Counted from the first letter of the stretch, positions 1 through 5,932 are shown. The stretch is 5,932 nt of DNA from Treponema sp. (GCA_031284195.1 JAITAI010000158.1:1-5932), one strand, 5' to 3'. Translations and numbers: made by a program. The notes: generated by a model from the sequence alone, not told the origin.

Positions 1-3000
1 TATGGCTCAAAACCTTACGGGAACACCTGGATGATGCAGAAGCAGGGTTTTATACCTTAAAAGCAGGGATTCGCCGGGATTTTGAGAGAGGGCCTGCTTT
101 AATCGAGGGATTACCCGAGCCGCCGGGCGCTGAGGTTCCCCGGTTTGTGCTCACCGGGGAGATCAGTACCATCTATAAAAAGGAGGGGAAGACCCGGAAG
201 GTGCATCACCTGGTGATCCTCAGCAATTTCACCGCAGCCGCAGCCTTTCAAACTGCGCTGGAACGCATCGGGAATATCAGATCCGACGGACGGCCTATCT
301 TGGGTATGGATTCCCGGGATCTGCTGGCCCTGCTCCTTGAGGTCGACCCCCAGGCCCTGCTCATCCCTGCCCATATCTGGACCCCCTGGTTCTCGGCCTT
401 AGGGGCTCAGTCGGGGTTTGATTCTATTGCCGCTTGTTATGAAGACCTTACGCCTTACATCCCGGCCATTGAAACGGGCCTCTCTTCCAATCCTCCCATG
501 AACTGGGCCCTTAAATCCCTGGATCCTTTTTCGATCATCTCCAACTCCGATGCCCATGCGCCGGAGAAGCTGGGCCGGGAAGGTACGGTTTTTGCCATGG
601 ATATGGGACTGCCCTCCTTGACCGCAGCCCTGCGCCGGGACAGCGGGGAAATGGGGGTCTTGGAAACCATAGAATTCTTCCCGCAAGAAGGCAAGTACCA
701 TTATGACGGGCACCGGAAATGCGCCGTCTATCTCAGCCCCGAAGAAGCTGCAGGCGCTTCGGGTATTTGTCCAGTCTGCCACAAGCCGCTTACCCGGGGG
801 GTGATGGGCAGGGTCCTGGAACTGGCGGATTTTCCGGTGGATGAATGGGCCGCTTGTCCGGCTGATTATACCCGCACCAACCGGCGGCCTTATCGGTCCC
901 TCATTCCCTTAAAAGAACTCCTAGGAGAACTGTTGGAAGTGGGCAGCGCTTCAAAGAAGGTGGAAACGGCCTACCGGAGCCTCATCGAACAAGGGGGCAG
1001 CGAGCTTTCCCTGCTTATGGATATGCCCCAGGAGGCATTGGAAGACCTCGCTGCACCCGGTCTATCCGGGGAACGATTGGCTCTGGGGATCCATCGGATG
1101 CGCCGGGGAGCGGTCTCTATACATCCCGGCTATGACGGGGAATACGGGATCATCCGGGCCTTTCCGCCAGGAGAAGTCTCTACTTCCCATGAGCTGCCTG
1201 GCATAGCAGAAATCCGAGGGACTTCACCGGCTAAACCGAACAGAGGAAGAACAGGACCCCTGCCCCAAACAAGAAACCAGCAAGCCCTGCCAAGCCCGAT
1301 AGAGGACAAACCCTTGAGTCCTCAAGGCTTTATCCCGCAGCCTGAACAGGAACAGGTGATAGGTTATGAAGGAAAATACGCCCTCATCATCGCAGGGCCC
1401 GGCTCAGGAAAAACAGCGACCCTGGCTGCCCGTATTGCCCGGCTGGTACAGCAGGGGACCCCTCCTGAGACCATTTTGGCAGTAACGTTTACCGTCAAAG
1501 CTGCCTGGGAACTGCGGGAACGGATCATGCGGACCATTGGGAATGGAGATGCCGGTATCACCGCTAGCACCTTTCATGGGCTCTGCGCCTCTATTCTAAG
1601 GGAACAAAGGGAAAGCCGGGGTATGGCATCTTTCAGTATCTTGACTGAGGCGGAACGGGATGCCCTCTTGCAGGAACTTGGTGCAGAGCAGCCTGGACCG
1701 ATACGGCCTCAGAGCTTGGGAAAATACATCGAAACCCGGAAACGGTTCCTGCTGTTGCCTGGTGAGGAAAGGCCGAACCGGGCTTGGGCGGAACTTTTTC
1801 CTGATGACCAGGAAGCGGTCCCTTTTCCCCAGGTTCAAGCAGAACTGGAGTACAGGTACCACCGGTACCAGCAGCGTCTCCGAGCTGCGGCTGCTCTGGA
1901 TTTTGAGGATCTCTTGATCGAAACCGTGGGGCTTTTGGTCAAAGACCCAGCGCAGGCTTCCCCCTATCAAGGGCGATTCCGGCATATCTTTGTGGACGAA
2001 TATCAGGATATAAACTTTGCCCAATATGTCCTTATCCGTCTTTTGGCCGCGGAGGGGCGTGGTCCTGCTGCTGCTCTCTGGGTCATCGGGGACCCTAATC
2101 AGGCCATTTACCGTTTTCGCGGTTCAGATACCCGTTTCATCGACCGGTTCGGTTACGATTATCCCCAGGCAGCGCGGTTTCAACTCACCCGTAGTTTTCG
2201 CTGTGCTAAGCCTATCAGTAATGCCGCGGGAAAACTGATGTGTACCTCGCTTATAGGTACCACTGGGGAGGCTCATCTTTTCCGGGCCGCATACCCTACT
2301 GAAAAATCCGAAGCCGAAGGCATTGCCCGGCGGATAGGCCGGCTCATCGGAGGGACGACCTTTTTCGCCTTGGACAGTGCAGTGGCTGGAGAAGGGGGAG
2401 AACCGGAACTCCGGAGCCTGGGGGACTGCGCCATCCTGCTGCGTACCCTTACCCTGGCAGCGCCCATCACCAAGGCCCTAGGAGACCACGGTATTCCTTT
2501 TATACGGAACGGTGAAAAGCCGTGGTGGGAACAAGAACCGATCAGTTCCCTCCTCGGGATACTGCGGAATTCCTGGGGGATTGCCGAAGAAAGCCCTTCC
2601 CCCGCAGAAGCAGTCAAACGGGCCTGGAAAGGCTTTCCTCAGAAGCGTAAGACGAAACAAGCCGCAGCCCATCAGGAACTGGTGGATCGGCTCATCAGCA
2701 TAGCTGAATGGTACGCTACCCTTCCTGAGTTTCTGGATACCTTGGCGGTCAGCGATGCGTCGAGCGGAGGGGATACCAACGGTATGGAACCGGGCAGGGA
2801 AGGGGTACAGATCATGAGCATCCACGCATCCAAGGGGCTTGAATTCGATCATGTTTTTGTGCCTGCCTTGGAAGACGGGCTGTTACCCTTTACTTTATAT
2901 GAGGGAAACGAAGAAAAAGCCCGGTGGATAGAAAAGATCGAAGAAGAGAAGCGGTTGCTCTATGTAGCCATGACCCGTGCCCGGGTAGGCTTGTACCTTT

Positions 3001-3143
3001 CCTCTGCCCGGAAACGGACCTTTCAGGGGAGGAAACTGGAAAACCCCAGCAGCCCTTTTCTGGATGTTCTGGAATCCCTGATTCCCCTGTATGAGGAGCA
3101 GCCCTCCCGCCGGCTTGTGGACATCCAATTACGGCTGTTTTAA
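1..3143 (+). CDS. Endonuclease Q-like PHP nuclease fused to UvrD/Rep-type SF1A DNA helicase (5' end outside window)
   Basis: The frame is open from base 3 to TAA at 3141, giving 1046 residues. A GTG at 147 is only an internal Val, because sequence before it (WLKTLREHLDDAEAG...) already aligns with endonuclease Q, so about 45-50 residues with the first PHP metal ligands are missing. The nuclease part (3 to about 1163) shows GEIST with its Glu at 159, VHH at 204-209, PAHIW with His at 372, ETG at 471, NSDAH with Asp 549 and His 555, and a zinc finger at 720-779. A Pro-rich linker (about 1164-1325) precedes the helicase. Helicase motifs are the Q motif (Gln 1347), GPGSGKT (1395-1415), TFTVKAA (1485-1505), TFHG (1569-1580), DEYQD (1995-2009), GDPNQAIYRFRG (2088-2123), LTRSFR (2184-2201), IHASKGLEF (2820-2846) and YVAMTRAR (2961-2984). 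EndoQ family members cut 5' of uracil, hypoxanthine, xanthine and AP sites; UvrD helicases move 3' to 5'. A combined lesion nickase/unwindase is my inference. The C-terminus is QLRLF. Confidence 0.93.
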   Translation, partial: WLKTLREHLDDAEAGFYTLKAGIRRDFERGPALIEGLPEPPGAEVPRFVLTGEISTIYKKEGKTRKVHHLVILSNFTAAAAFQTALERIGNIRSDGRPILGMDSRDLLALLLEVDPQALLIPAHIWTPWFSALGAQSGFDSIAACYEDLTPYIPAIETGLSSNPPMNWALKSLDPFSIISNSDAHAPEKLGREGTVFAMDMGLPSLTAALRRDSGEMGVLETIEFFPQEGKYHYDGHRKCAVYLSPEEAAGASGICPVCHKPLTRGVMGRVLELADFPVDEWAACPADYTRTNRRPYRSLIPLKELLGELLEVGSASKKVETAYRSLIEQGGSELSLLMDMPQEALEDLAAPGLSGERLALGIHRMRRGAVSIHPGYDGEYGIIRAFPPGEVSTSHELPGIAEIRGTSPAKPNRGRTGPLPQTRNQQALPSPIEDKPLSPQGFIPQPEQEQVIGYEGKYALIIAGPGSGKTATLAARIARLVQQGTPPETILAVTFTVKAAWELRERIMRTIGNGDAGITASTFHGLCASILREQRESRGMASFSILTEAERDALLQELGAEQPGPIRPQSLGKYIETRKRFLLLPGEERPNRAWAELFPDDQEAVPFPQVQAELEYRYHRYQQRLRAAAALDFEDLLIETVGLLVKDPAQASPYQGRFRHIFVDEYQDINFAQYVLIRLLAAEGRGPAAALWVIGDPNQAIYRFRGSDTRFIDRFGYDYPQAARFQLTRSFRCAKPISNAAGKLMCTSLIGTTGEAHLFRAAYPTEKSEAEGIARRIGRLIGGTTFFALDSAVAGEGGEPELRSLGDCAILLRTLTLAAPITKALGDHGIPFIRNGEKPWWEQEPISSLLGILRNSWGIAEESPSPAEAVKRAWKGFPQKRKTKQAAAHQELVDRLISIAEWYATLPEFLDTLAVSDASSGGDTNGMEPGREGVQIMSIHASKGLEFDHVFVPALEDGLLPFTLYEGNEEKARWIEKIEEEKRLLYVAMTRARVGLYLSSARKRTFQGRKLENPSSPFLDVLESLIPLYEEQPSRRLVDIQLRLF
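720..779 (+). other. EndoQ-type zinc finger segment with one probable ligand replaced by Tyr
   Basis: Within the nuclease domain the sequence reads HRKC (Cys codon 720-722), then AVY with Tyr at 729-731, and later CPVC (Cys codons 768-770 and 777-779). From memory of the family, this finger is usually Cys4 of the form CxxC...CPxC, so the second Cys position seems to be Tyr here. The TAT codon is one base from the Cys codon TGT. The finger assignment is firm from context (GKYHYDGHRKC upstream, KPLTRGV downstream). The claim that a ligand is lost rests on recollection of the consensus. Confidence 0.6.
3126..3140 (+). other. C-terminal QLRLF, candidate beta sliding-clamp binding motif
   Basis: The last five codons before TAA (CAA TTA CGG CTG TTT) encode QLRLF. 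The bacterial clamp-binding consensus is QL(S/D)LF, commonly at an exposed C-terminus or in a flexible tail, and only the central residue differs here. The preceding stretch (PLYEEQPSRRLVDI) lies beyond helicase motif VI and is probably a tail. A five-residue match can arise by chance, but an exact position at the extreme C-terminus of a DNA-repair protein supports function. Confidence 0.6.
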
Positions 3144-3251
3144 ACCCTATCTAAGATGGATGCCCATGCTGCTGGATCGGTTGGGCTGTTTTGGTTAACA
3201 CCAGCGGTATAGCGAAGGGCCGAAGCCTTACGGGGCGCCTGGACCCCCGAA

Positions 3252-3329
3252 GCCTGGGGGCTTTGCCAGAGGGTTTTCTGTATGCAGGTTATCCTTCCCC
3301 CTTTACGAAAGCCTCGGTTTCCCCCAGGC
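3252..3329. repeat. Perfect 9-bp inverted repeat GCCTGGGGG / CCCCCAGGC
   Basis: GCCTGGGGG at 3252-3260 is exactly complementary to CCCCCAGGC at 3321-3329, with 60 bases between. The enclosed segment includes a small CTTT-acg-AAAG hairpin (3301-3311). The left arm can also fold locally, since CCCCC at 3244-3248 faces GGGGG at 3256-3260 and AAGCC at 3250-3254 faces GGCTT at 3259-3263. Alternative pairings therefore compete, and a stable RNA fold is possible but not shown. Confidence 0.55.
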
Positions 3330-3344
3330 ATAGCCCAGGGACGC

Positions 3345-3363
3345 ACCCCAATCCCTTTGGGGT
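3345..3363. repeat. Short hairpin ACCCCAA-N5-TTGGGGT
   Basis: A 7-bp perfect stem (3345-3351 with 3357-3363) closes a 5-base TCCCT loop. No T-run follows on the plus strand (the next bases are AGCGCTTTCCC), so it is not a standard intrinsic terminator. The right arm lies within the first copy of the CTTTGGGGT direct repeat. Confidence 0.5.
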
Positions 3364-3492
3364 AGCGCTTTCCCGGACTGCTTCTTTGGGGTTATTTTTA
3401 CGGTGAGCCACCCTTCTTGGGGGTTTGATTTTGCCTAATACTATGGGTGGGATTGAATCGTCTGGGGAATTCTGCTAGTATTACCACAGCAT

Positions 3493-3521
3493 CTGACAAA
3501 GCACCCTACCTAGCGTATAAT
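3493..3521 (+). promoter_or_regulatory. Candidate sigma70-type promoter for the S41 protease gene
   Basis: CTGACA at 3493-3498 (five of six matches to TTGACA) is separated by exactly 17 bases from a consensus TATAAT at 3516-3521. Start of transcription would fall near 3527-3529, only about 12-14 bases before the ATG and inside the Shine-Dalgarno sequence. Sequence quality is high; the awkward distance to the start codon lowers confidence that this exact box is used. Confidence 0.55.
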
Positions 3522-3524
3522 AAA

Positions 3525-3530
3525 AAGGAG
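3525..3530 (+). promoter_or_regulatory. Shine-Dalgarno AAGGAG for the S41 protease
   Basis: AAGGAG ends 10 bases before ATG at 3541. This fixes the start of the protease at the first Met, which is also the start that preserves a basic N-region followed by a hydrophobic export segment. Confidence 0.8.
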
Positions 3531-3540
3531 ATACGATACT

Positions 3541-5049
3541 ATGAAAGAACACCTTTTTCCTATTTCCCCCAAAAAACCGCACGAAAAATGGACCCTCCCC
3601 TTACCTGTATTATGGATAGGGGCTACCCTTATTTTAAGCGGTATGTTTACCCTTGCATCGGCCCCCAGGGCCGAGGCCCAAGGGAGAGATGCCAATCAGC
3701 AAAGCTGGCAATATACTTCGATTATTCAGAATGTCTTTGATTTTATTCAAAAACATTATGTAGAAACAGTAGACCCCAAGATCCTCTATGAAGGGGCTAT
3801 GAAGGGTATGTTTAATGCCCTCGGGGATCCCTATTCCTCATTTCTTGCTGAAAGGGAAATGATGGACCTGAACGAAACCACCCAAGGTAATTTCGGGGGG
3901 GTGGGCCTCTATATTTCCAAGCCGGAACGAGCCGACGGCAAACCTCCCTATGTAGAAGTGGCGGCTCCTATTGAGGATACCCCAGGCTGGCGGGCAGGGA
4001 TTAATCCCGGAGATTTGATTATCGAGATAAACGGTGAACCCACCGATGGGTTAAGCATGGACGATGTCCTTTCCCGTCTCCGAGGGGAGCCGGGGGGAGA
4101 AGTCAAGCTCCTCATCCGCCGGAACGAAAAGTTTGAATTCCCCGTTACCTTGACCCGGGCGCTTATTGAGGTTCCCACCACAAAATACGCCATGATAAAC
4201 GATGTAGGGTACTTAAAGCTCCTCACCTTTACCCCCCGGACCTTGGACCGGGCGAAAGAGGCGATAGAATCGTTTAAGGCTCACAATTACCGGAGCCTCA
4301 TCCTGGATCTGCGTAATAATTACGGAGGACTCTTGCAGTCCGCAGTAGGGATAAGCGATCTGTTCCTGGATGGGGGCCTGGTGGTAAGTACCAAGTCCCG
4401 GATCCCTTCGGAAAATACGGTCTTTAACGCGAAAACGCAAACCCCGGTTCCCAAGGATATACCGGTCATTGTGCTTATCAACCGAGGCTCTGCATCGGCC
4501 TCGGAAATTGTGGCAGGAGCCCTGAAGGACCGGGGCCGGGCATACTTGGTGGGGGAGAAGTCCTTTGGAAAGGGGTCGGTGCAACAGGTGTATCCCCTGG
4601 ATAAATCGGGCTTCAAGATTACCACTGCCCGGTATTATACCCCCAGTGATGTAAACATCGATAAAATCGGTATCCCTCCTGATTTAGAGGTAAAGTTCCC
4701 GGAATTTACCGAAGCCGATGCGGAACAACTCACTGCCCTCATCAATACGAACCGGATACCCGCTTTTATTGAGACCCATCCGCAAGCCACAAGCGCGGAG
4801 ATAGCCGCCTTTGCCGGGGAGCTTAATAAGGAATATCACCTGGATACGGTTTTGCTCCGCCGGCTTATCAGAAACGAGCAGTACCGAACCACCCAAGCGC
4901 CGATATATGATTTAGAATACGACGTACAGCTTCAGGAAGCGATCAAAATTCTGCAAAGAGGGACCTACGGCGCTTTGATGCAGACCACCAAGACCCTCAA
5001 GGTATTGCAGGAAGAGGCGGTTTTGGAAGAGCTTCCCCTGGCATCTTAG
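3541..5049 (+). CDS. S41A-family C-terminal processing peptidase (Ctp), exported
   Basis: This is a 502-residue serine protease of the CtpA/CtpB/Prc type, which trims or degrades envelope proteins from their C-termini. Residues 1-17 are charged, 18-40 hydrophobic, and AEA|QG at 44-48 is a plausible signal peptidase I site, so it acts in the periplasm or stays anchored to the membrane. An N-terminal helical segment (about 57-112) leads to a PDZ domain (about 118-195, with the GVGLYI carboxylate-binding-type loop and PGDLIIEING). The S41 core follows (about 215-385): DLRNNYGG at 256-263, and NRGSASASE at 314-322 with Ser319 as nucleophile. SFGKGSVQQ supplies Lys344 and Gln348; the Ser-Lys spacing of 25 and Lys-Gln spacing of 4 match the family. 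About 115 residues of charged helical tail follow, as in CtpB-type dimerising proteases. All key residues are present. It probably shares a transcript with the next gene. Confidence 0.95.
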   Translation: MKEHLFPISPKKPHEKWTLPLPVLWIGATLILSGMFTLASAPRAEAQGRDANQQSWQYTSIIQNVFDFIQKHYVETVDPKILYEGAMKGMFNALGDPYSSFLAEREMMDLNETTQGNFGGVGLYISKPERADGKPPYVEVAAPIEDTPGWRAGINPGDLIIEINGEPTDGLSMDDVLSRLRGEPGGEVKLLIRRNEKFEFPVTLTRALIEVPTTKYAMINDVGYLKLLTFTPRTLDRAKEAIESFKAHNYRSLILDLRNNYGGLLQSAVGISDLFLDGGLVVSTKSRIPSENTVFNAKTQTPVPKDIPVIVLINRGSASASEIVAGALKDRGRAYLVGEKSFGKGSVQQVYPLDKSGFKITTARYYTPSDVNIDKIGIPPDLEVKFPEFTEADAEQLTALINTNRIPAFIETHPQATSAEIAAFAGELNKEYHLDTVLLRRLIRNEQYRTTQAPIYDLEYDVQLQEAIKILQRGTYGALMQTTKTLKVLQEEAVLEELPLAS

Positions 5050-5126
5050 GATCCTGGGACTTCGCATGATTCAAGCCCAATACGCTACTCAAGGGCTAGA
5101 CGCATCATACTTTTGGAGCGCGCGCC
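5050..5126 (+). other. 77-base spacer between protease and glycosyltransferase-like genes
   Basis: I see no strong terminator or promoter. One weak pairing exists (AGCCC at 5074-5078 with GGGCT at 5093-5097, 14-base loop) without a T-tract. An in-frame TAG at 5097 blocks any upstream extension of the next gene. GGAG at 5115-5118 is the ribosome site, 8 bases before the GTG. The spacer is compatible with one operon. Confidence 0.6.
5115..5118 (+). promoter_or_regulatory. Shine-Dalgarno GGAG supporting a GTG start
   Basis: TTTTGGAGCGCGCC precedes GTG at 5127. The GGAG core sits 8 bases upstream, within the usual range, and decides the non-ATG start of the glycosyltransferase-like gene, since no ATG or other start codon lies in frame between it and the TAG at 5097. 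Confidence 0.65.
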
Positions 5127-5915
5127 GTGGATATTGAGAATTGTGGATCAGAACCTGATGTATTACGAGAACGGTTAAGCTTACTGAAGGTTCCTCTGGA
5201 TATAATTGGGTTGAAAGACCTAGGGGATATTATTCGGACCTTGCTGGACTCGGGAGGGGGTAAAAATATCGTCTTGCTTTCCCTCTGGGATCTCCTGCGA
5301 GCCCGCAGCAACAAAGAATACCGCGCGTATGTGCTCAGCGCTGCCTTGGTTATTCCCATATCAAAAAGTCTTGTAAAAGGGGCCCGGTTTGTAAGCAATA
5401 AACAGGTGCCTCGGTATATGCCTTTTATTTTTATCGTCCGACTCCTCGCCAATCTGGAAGAACGGGAATTATCCCTGTACTTGCTGGGTGGAAAGTTGCA
5501 GACCCTGAGAAAAGCGGAAAAAAACATACGCCAAACCTTTCCGCACCTGCGTATCGTGGGCCGGTATGTGGGGTCCTTTAAGAAATCTCAGGAGAACAGT
5601 ATCCTGGAGGCCATCAGGAAGGCCTCTCCTTCACTCTTATTGGTAGGGAAAGGCATTGCCGGTGGAGAACAGTGGATCGCTAAACATGACGCCCTTCTTC
5701 CGGGGGGAATTCGTTTGTGGTGTAGCGATCTGTATGAAATATTTGCAGAACAGCGAAAGCACCCATCCCAGTATGCCTTTGATCATGGCCTTGAGTGGAT
5801 AGGATTGTGTTTGCAGAAACCTATCCGGGTATTCAAAGTATTTCCCTACTTGTATTATAAAAGCCTCTTGCTGGCGTACCGTCTGTTCAAACACGAGGAT
5901 AGTTGTACAAAATAG
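5127..5915 (+). CDS. Divergent WecG/TagA/CpsF (GT26) family protein, catalytic signatures altered
   Basis: This 262-residue protein starts at GTG 5127, chosen because of GGAG 8 bases upstream and an in-frame stop at 5097 with no other start between. GT26 enzymes such as TagA and WecG move ManNAc or ManNAcA from UDP to lipid-linked GlcNAc at the inner membrane face in cell-wall polymer assembly. Family hallmarks kept are YLLGGK (118-123), FPHLRIVGRYVGSF (138-151), LLLVGKG (170-176), EQWIAKH (181-187) and GLEWIGLCLQKPIRVF (221-236), with a basic hydrophobic tail (237-255) like the membrane-binding C-terminal region. Signatures lost are the TxN motif (here LLSLWD, 50-55), the PDG catalytic Asp (PIS, 77-79), the PKQE loop (IAGGE, 177-181) and the GVGGAFDF stretch (RLWCSDLYEIF, 196-206). 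There is no frameshift, so it is a maintained variant. It may use another sugar donor or be non-catalytic. Family placement is firm; activity is unknown. Confidence 0.82.
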   Translation: MDIENCGSEPDVLRERLSLLKVPLDIIGLKDLGDIIRTLLDSGGGKNIVLLSLWDLLRARSNKEYRAYVLSAALVIPISKSLVKGARFVSNKQVPRYMPFIFIVRLLANLEERELSLYLLGGKLQTLRKAEKNIRQTFPHLRIVGRYVGSFKKSQENSILEAIRKASPSLLLVGKGIAGGEQWIAKHDALLPGGIRLWCSDLYEIFAEQRKHPSQYAFDHGLEWIGLCLQKPIRVFKVFPYLYYKSLLLAYRLFKHEDSCTK

Positions 5916-5932
5916 GGCTTTTCTAGGAAGTC

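Larger units (their letters stand above)
3144..3492. other. Intergenic region with GC-rich inverted and direct repeats, no convincing gene
   Basis: About 350 bases lie between the repair gene stop and the promoter of the protease gene. Short open frames exist on both strands (3191-3406 plus, 3140-3346 minus, 3447-3740 plus), but none has a recognisable domain or good ribosome site; they are rich in Gly, Pro, Ser and Arg, as expected of random GC-rich DNA. What is present is repeat structure: CGAAGCCT at 3221-3228 and 3248-3255 with a variant CGAAAGCCT at 3306-3314, CTTTGGGGT twice (3355-3363, 3384-3392), and several hairpins listed separately. No clear intrinsic terminator with a T-tract follows the helicase gene. 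It may be a dispersed intergenic repeat or a structured RNA; I cannot tell which. Confidence 0.6.

Noticed and set aside
11..31. Resemblance of the window start (CCTTACGGG...CCTGGA) to the intergenic stretch near 3225-3243
   Set aside because: The match is short and broken by mismatches, and the first copy lies within conserved coding sequence, so it is probably chance.
147..149. GTG as start of the nuclease-helicase
   Set aside because: The frame is open to the window edge and the upstream residues align with EndoQ; starting at 147 would remove essential PHP sequence.
3140..3346. 68-residue minus-strand open frame overlapping the helicase stop
   Set aside because: Random-looking composition and overlap with the end of a certain gene; its existence follows from few stops in GC-rich DNA.
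3321..3355. Possible G-quadruplex on the minus strand (four G-runs)
   Set aside because: Two loops are 8-9 bases long and two runs have only three Gs; the competing hairpins look more stable.
3191..3406. 71-residue plus-strand open frame starting at TTG in the intergenic gap
   Set aside because: No ribosome site of note, no recognisable domain, Ser/Pro/Gly/Leu-rich translation of a GC-rich repeat region, and an overlapping open frame on the other strand.
3410..3433. Possible terminator (ACCC...GGGT followed by TTGATTTT)
   Set aside because: The stem is only 3-4 bp and the T-tract is interrupted; it is also about 270 bases past the helicase stop.
3447..3740. 97-residue plus-strand frame running over the protease start
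   Set aside because: It overlaps the protease signal-sequence region in another frame and has no family features. The protease frame has a strong ribosome site and full domain content.
5066..5137. ATG-started 23-residue peptide overlapping the GTG of the glycosyltransferase-like gene, a possible translational coupler
   Set aside because: Only a weak purine stretch precedes it and composition is unremarkable; not enough to call a leader peptide.

Overview
The window holds three same-strand genes, the first cut by the left edge, plus one sizeable intergenic gap. Coding capacity is high and base composition is moderately GC-rich. The order is a DNA-repair endonuclease/helicase fusion, an exported C-terminal processing protease, and a divergent TagA/WecG-like glycosyltransferase. 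The shape of the two downstream proteins resembles what I remember from treponemes, so a spirochaete (Treponema-like) host is my best guess. This is an inference from protein character and not from any marker gene.

Region 1 (1-3143): one open frame with no stop. It carries most of an endonuclease Q-type PHP nuclease (about 387 residues here, with roughly the first 45-50 lost off the left edge). A flexible Pro-rich linker of about 54 residues follows, then a full set of UvrD/Rep superfamily 1A helicase motifs. The protein ends in QLRLF, which matches the bacterial sliding-clamp binding pentapeptide. Read together, this looks like a single polypeptide that could nick DNA at a deaminated base, unwind from the nick and dock on the replication clamp. 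It is the most interesting item in the window.

Region 2 (3144-3540): a gap of about 400 bases without a convincing gene. It is rich in C-runs, G-runs and short inverted and direct repeats, including a perfect 9-bp inverted repeat spaced by 60 bases. Its right end carries a near-consensus sigma70-type promoter and a strong Shine-Dalgarno sequence for the protease gene.

Region 3 (3541-5915): an S41 (Ctp) protease with signal sequence, PDZ domain and complete Ser/Lys/Gln catalytic set. After 77 bases with no obvious terminator comes a GTG-started member of the TagA/WecG/CpsF (GT26) fold, in which the usual catalytic and donor-binding signatures are replaced. The two are probably co-transcribed and both point to envelope processing. 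I see no functional tie between them and the repair gene upstream.

I see no tRNA, rRNA, CRISPR array, insertion sequence or phage gene.
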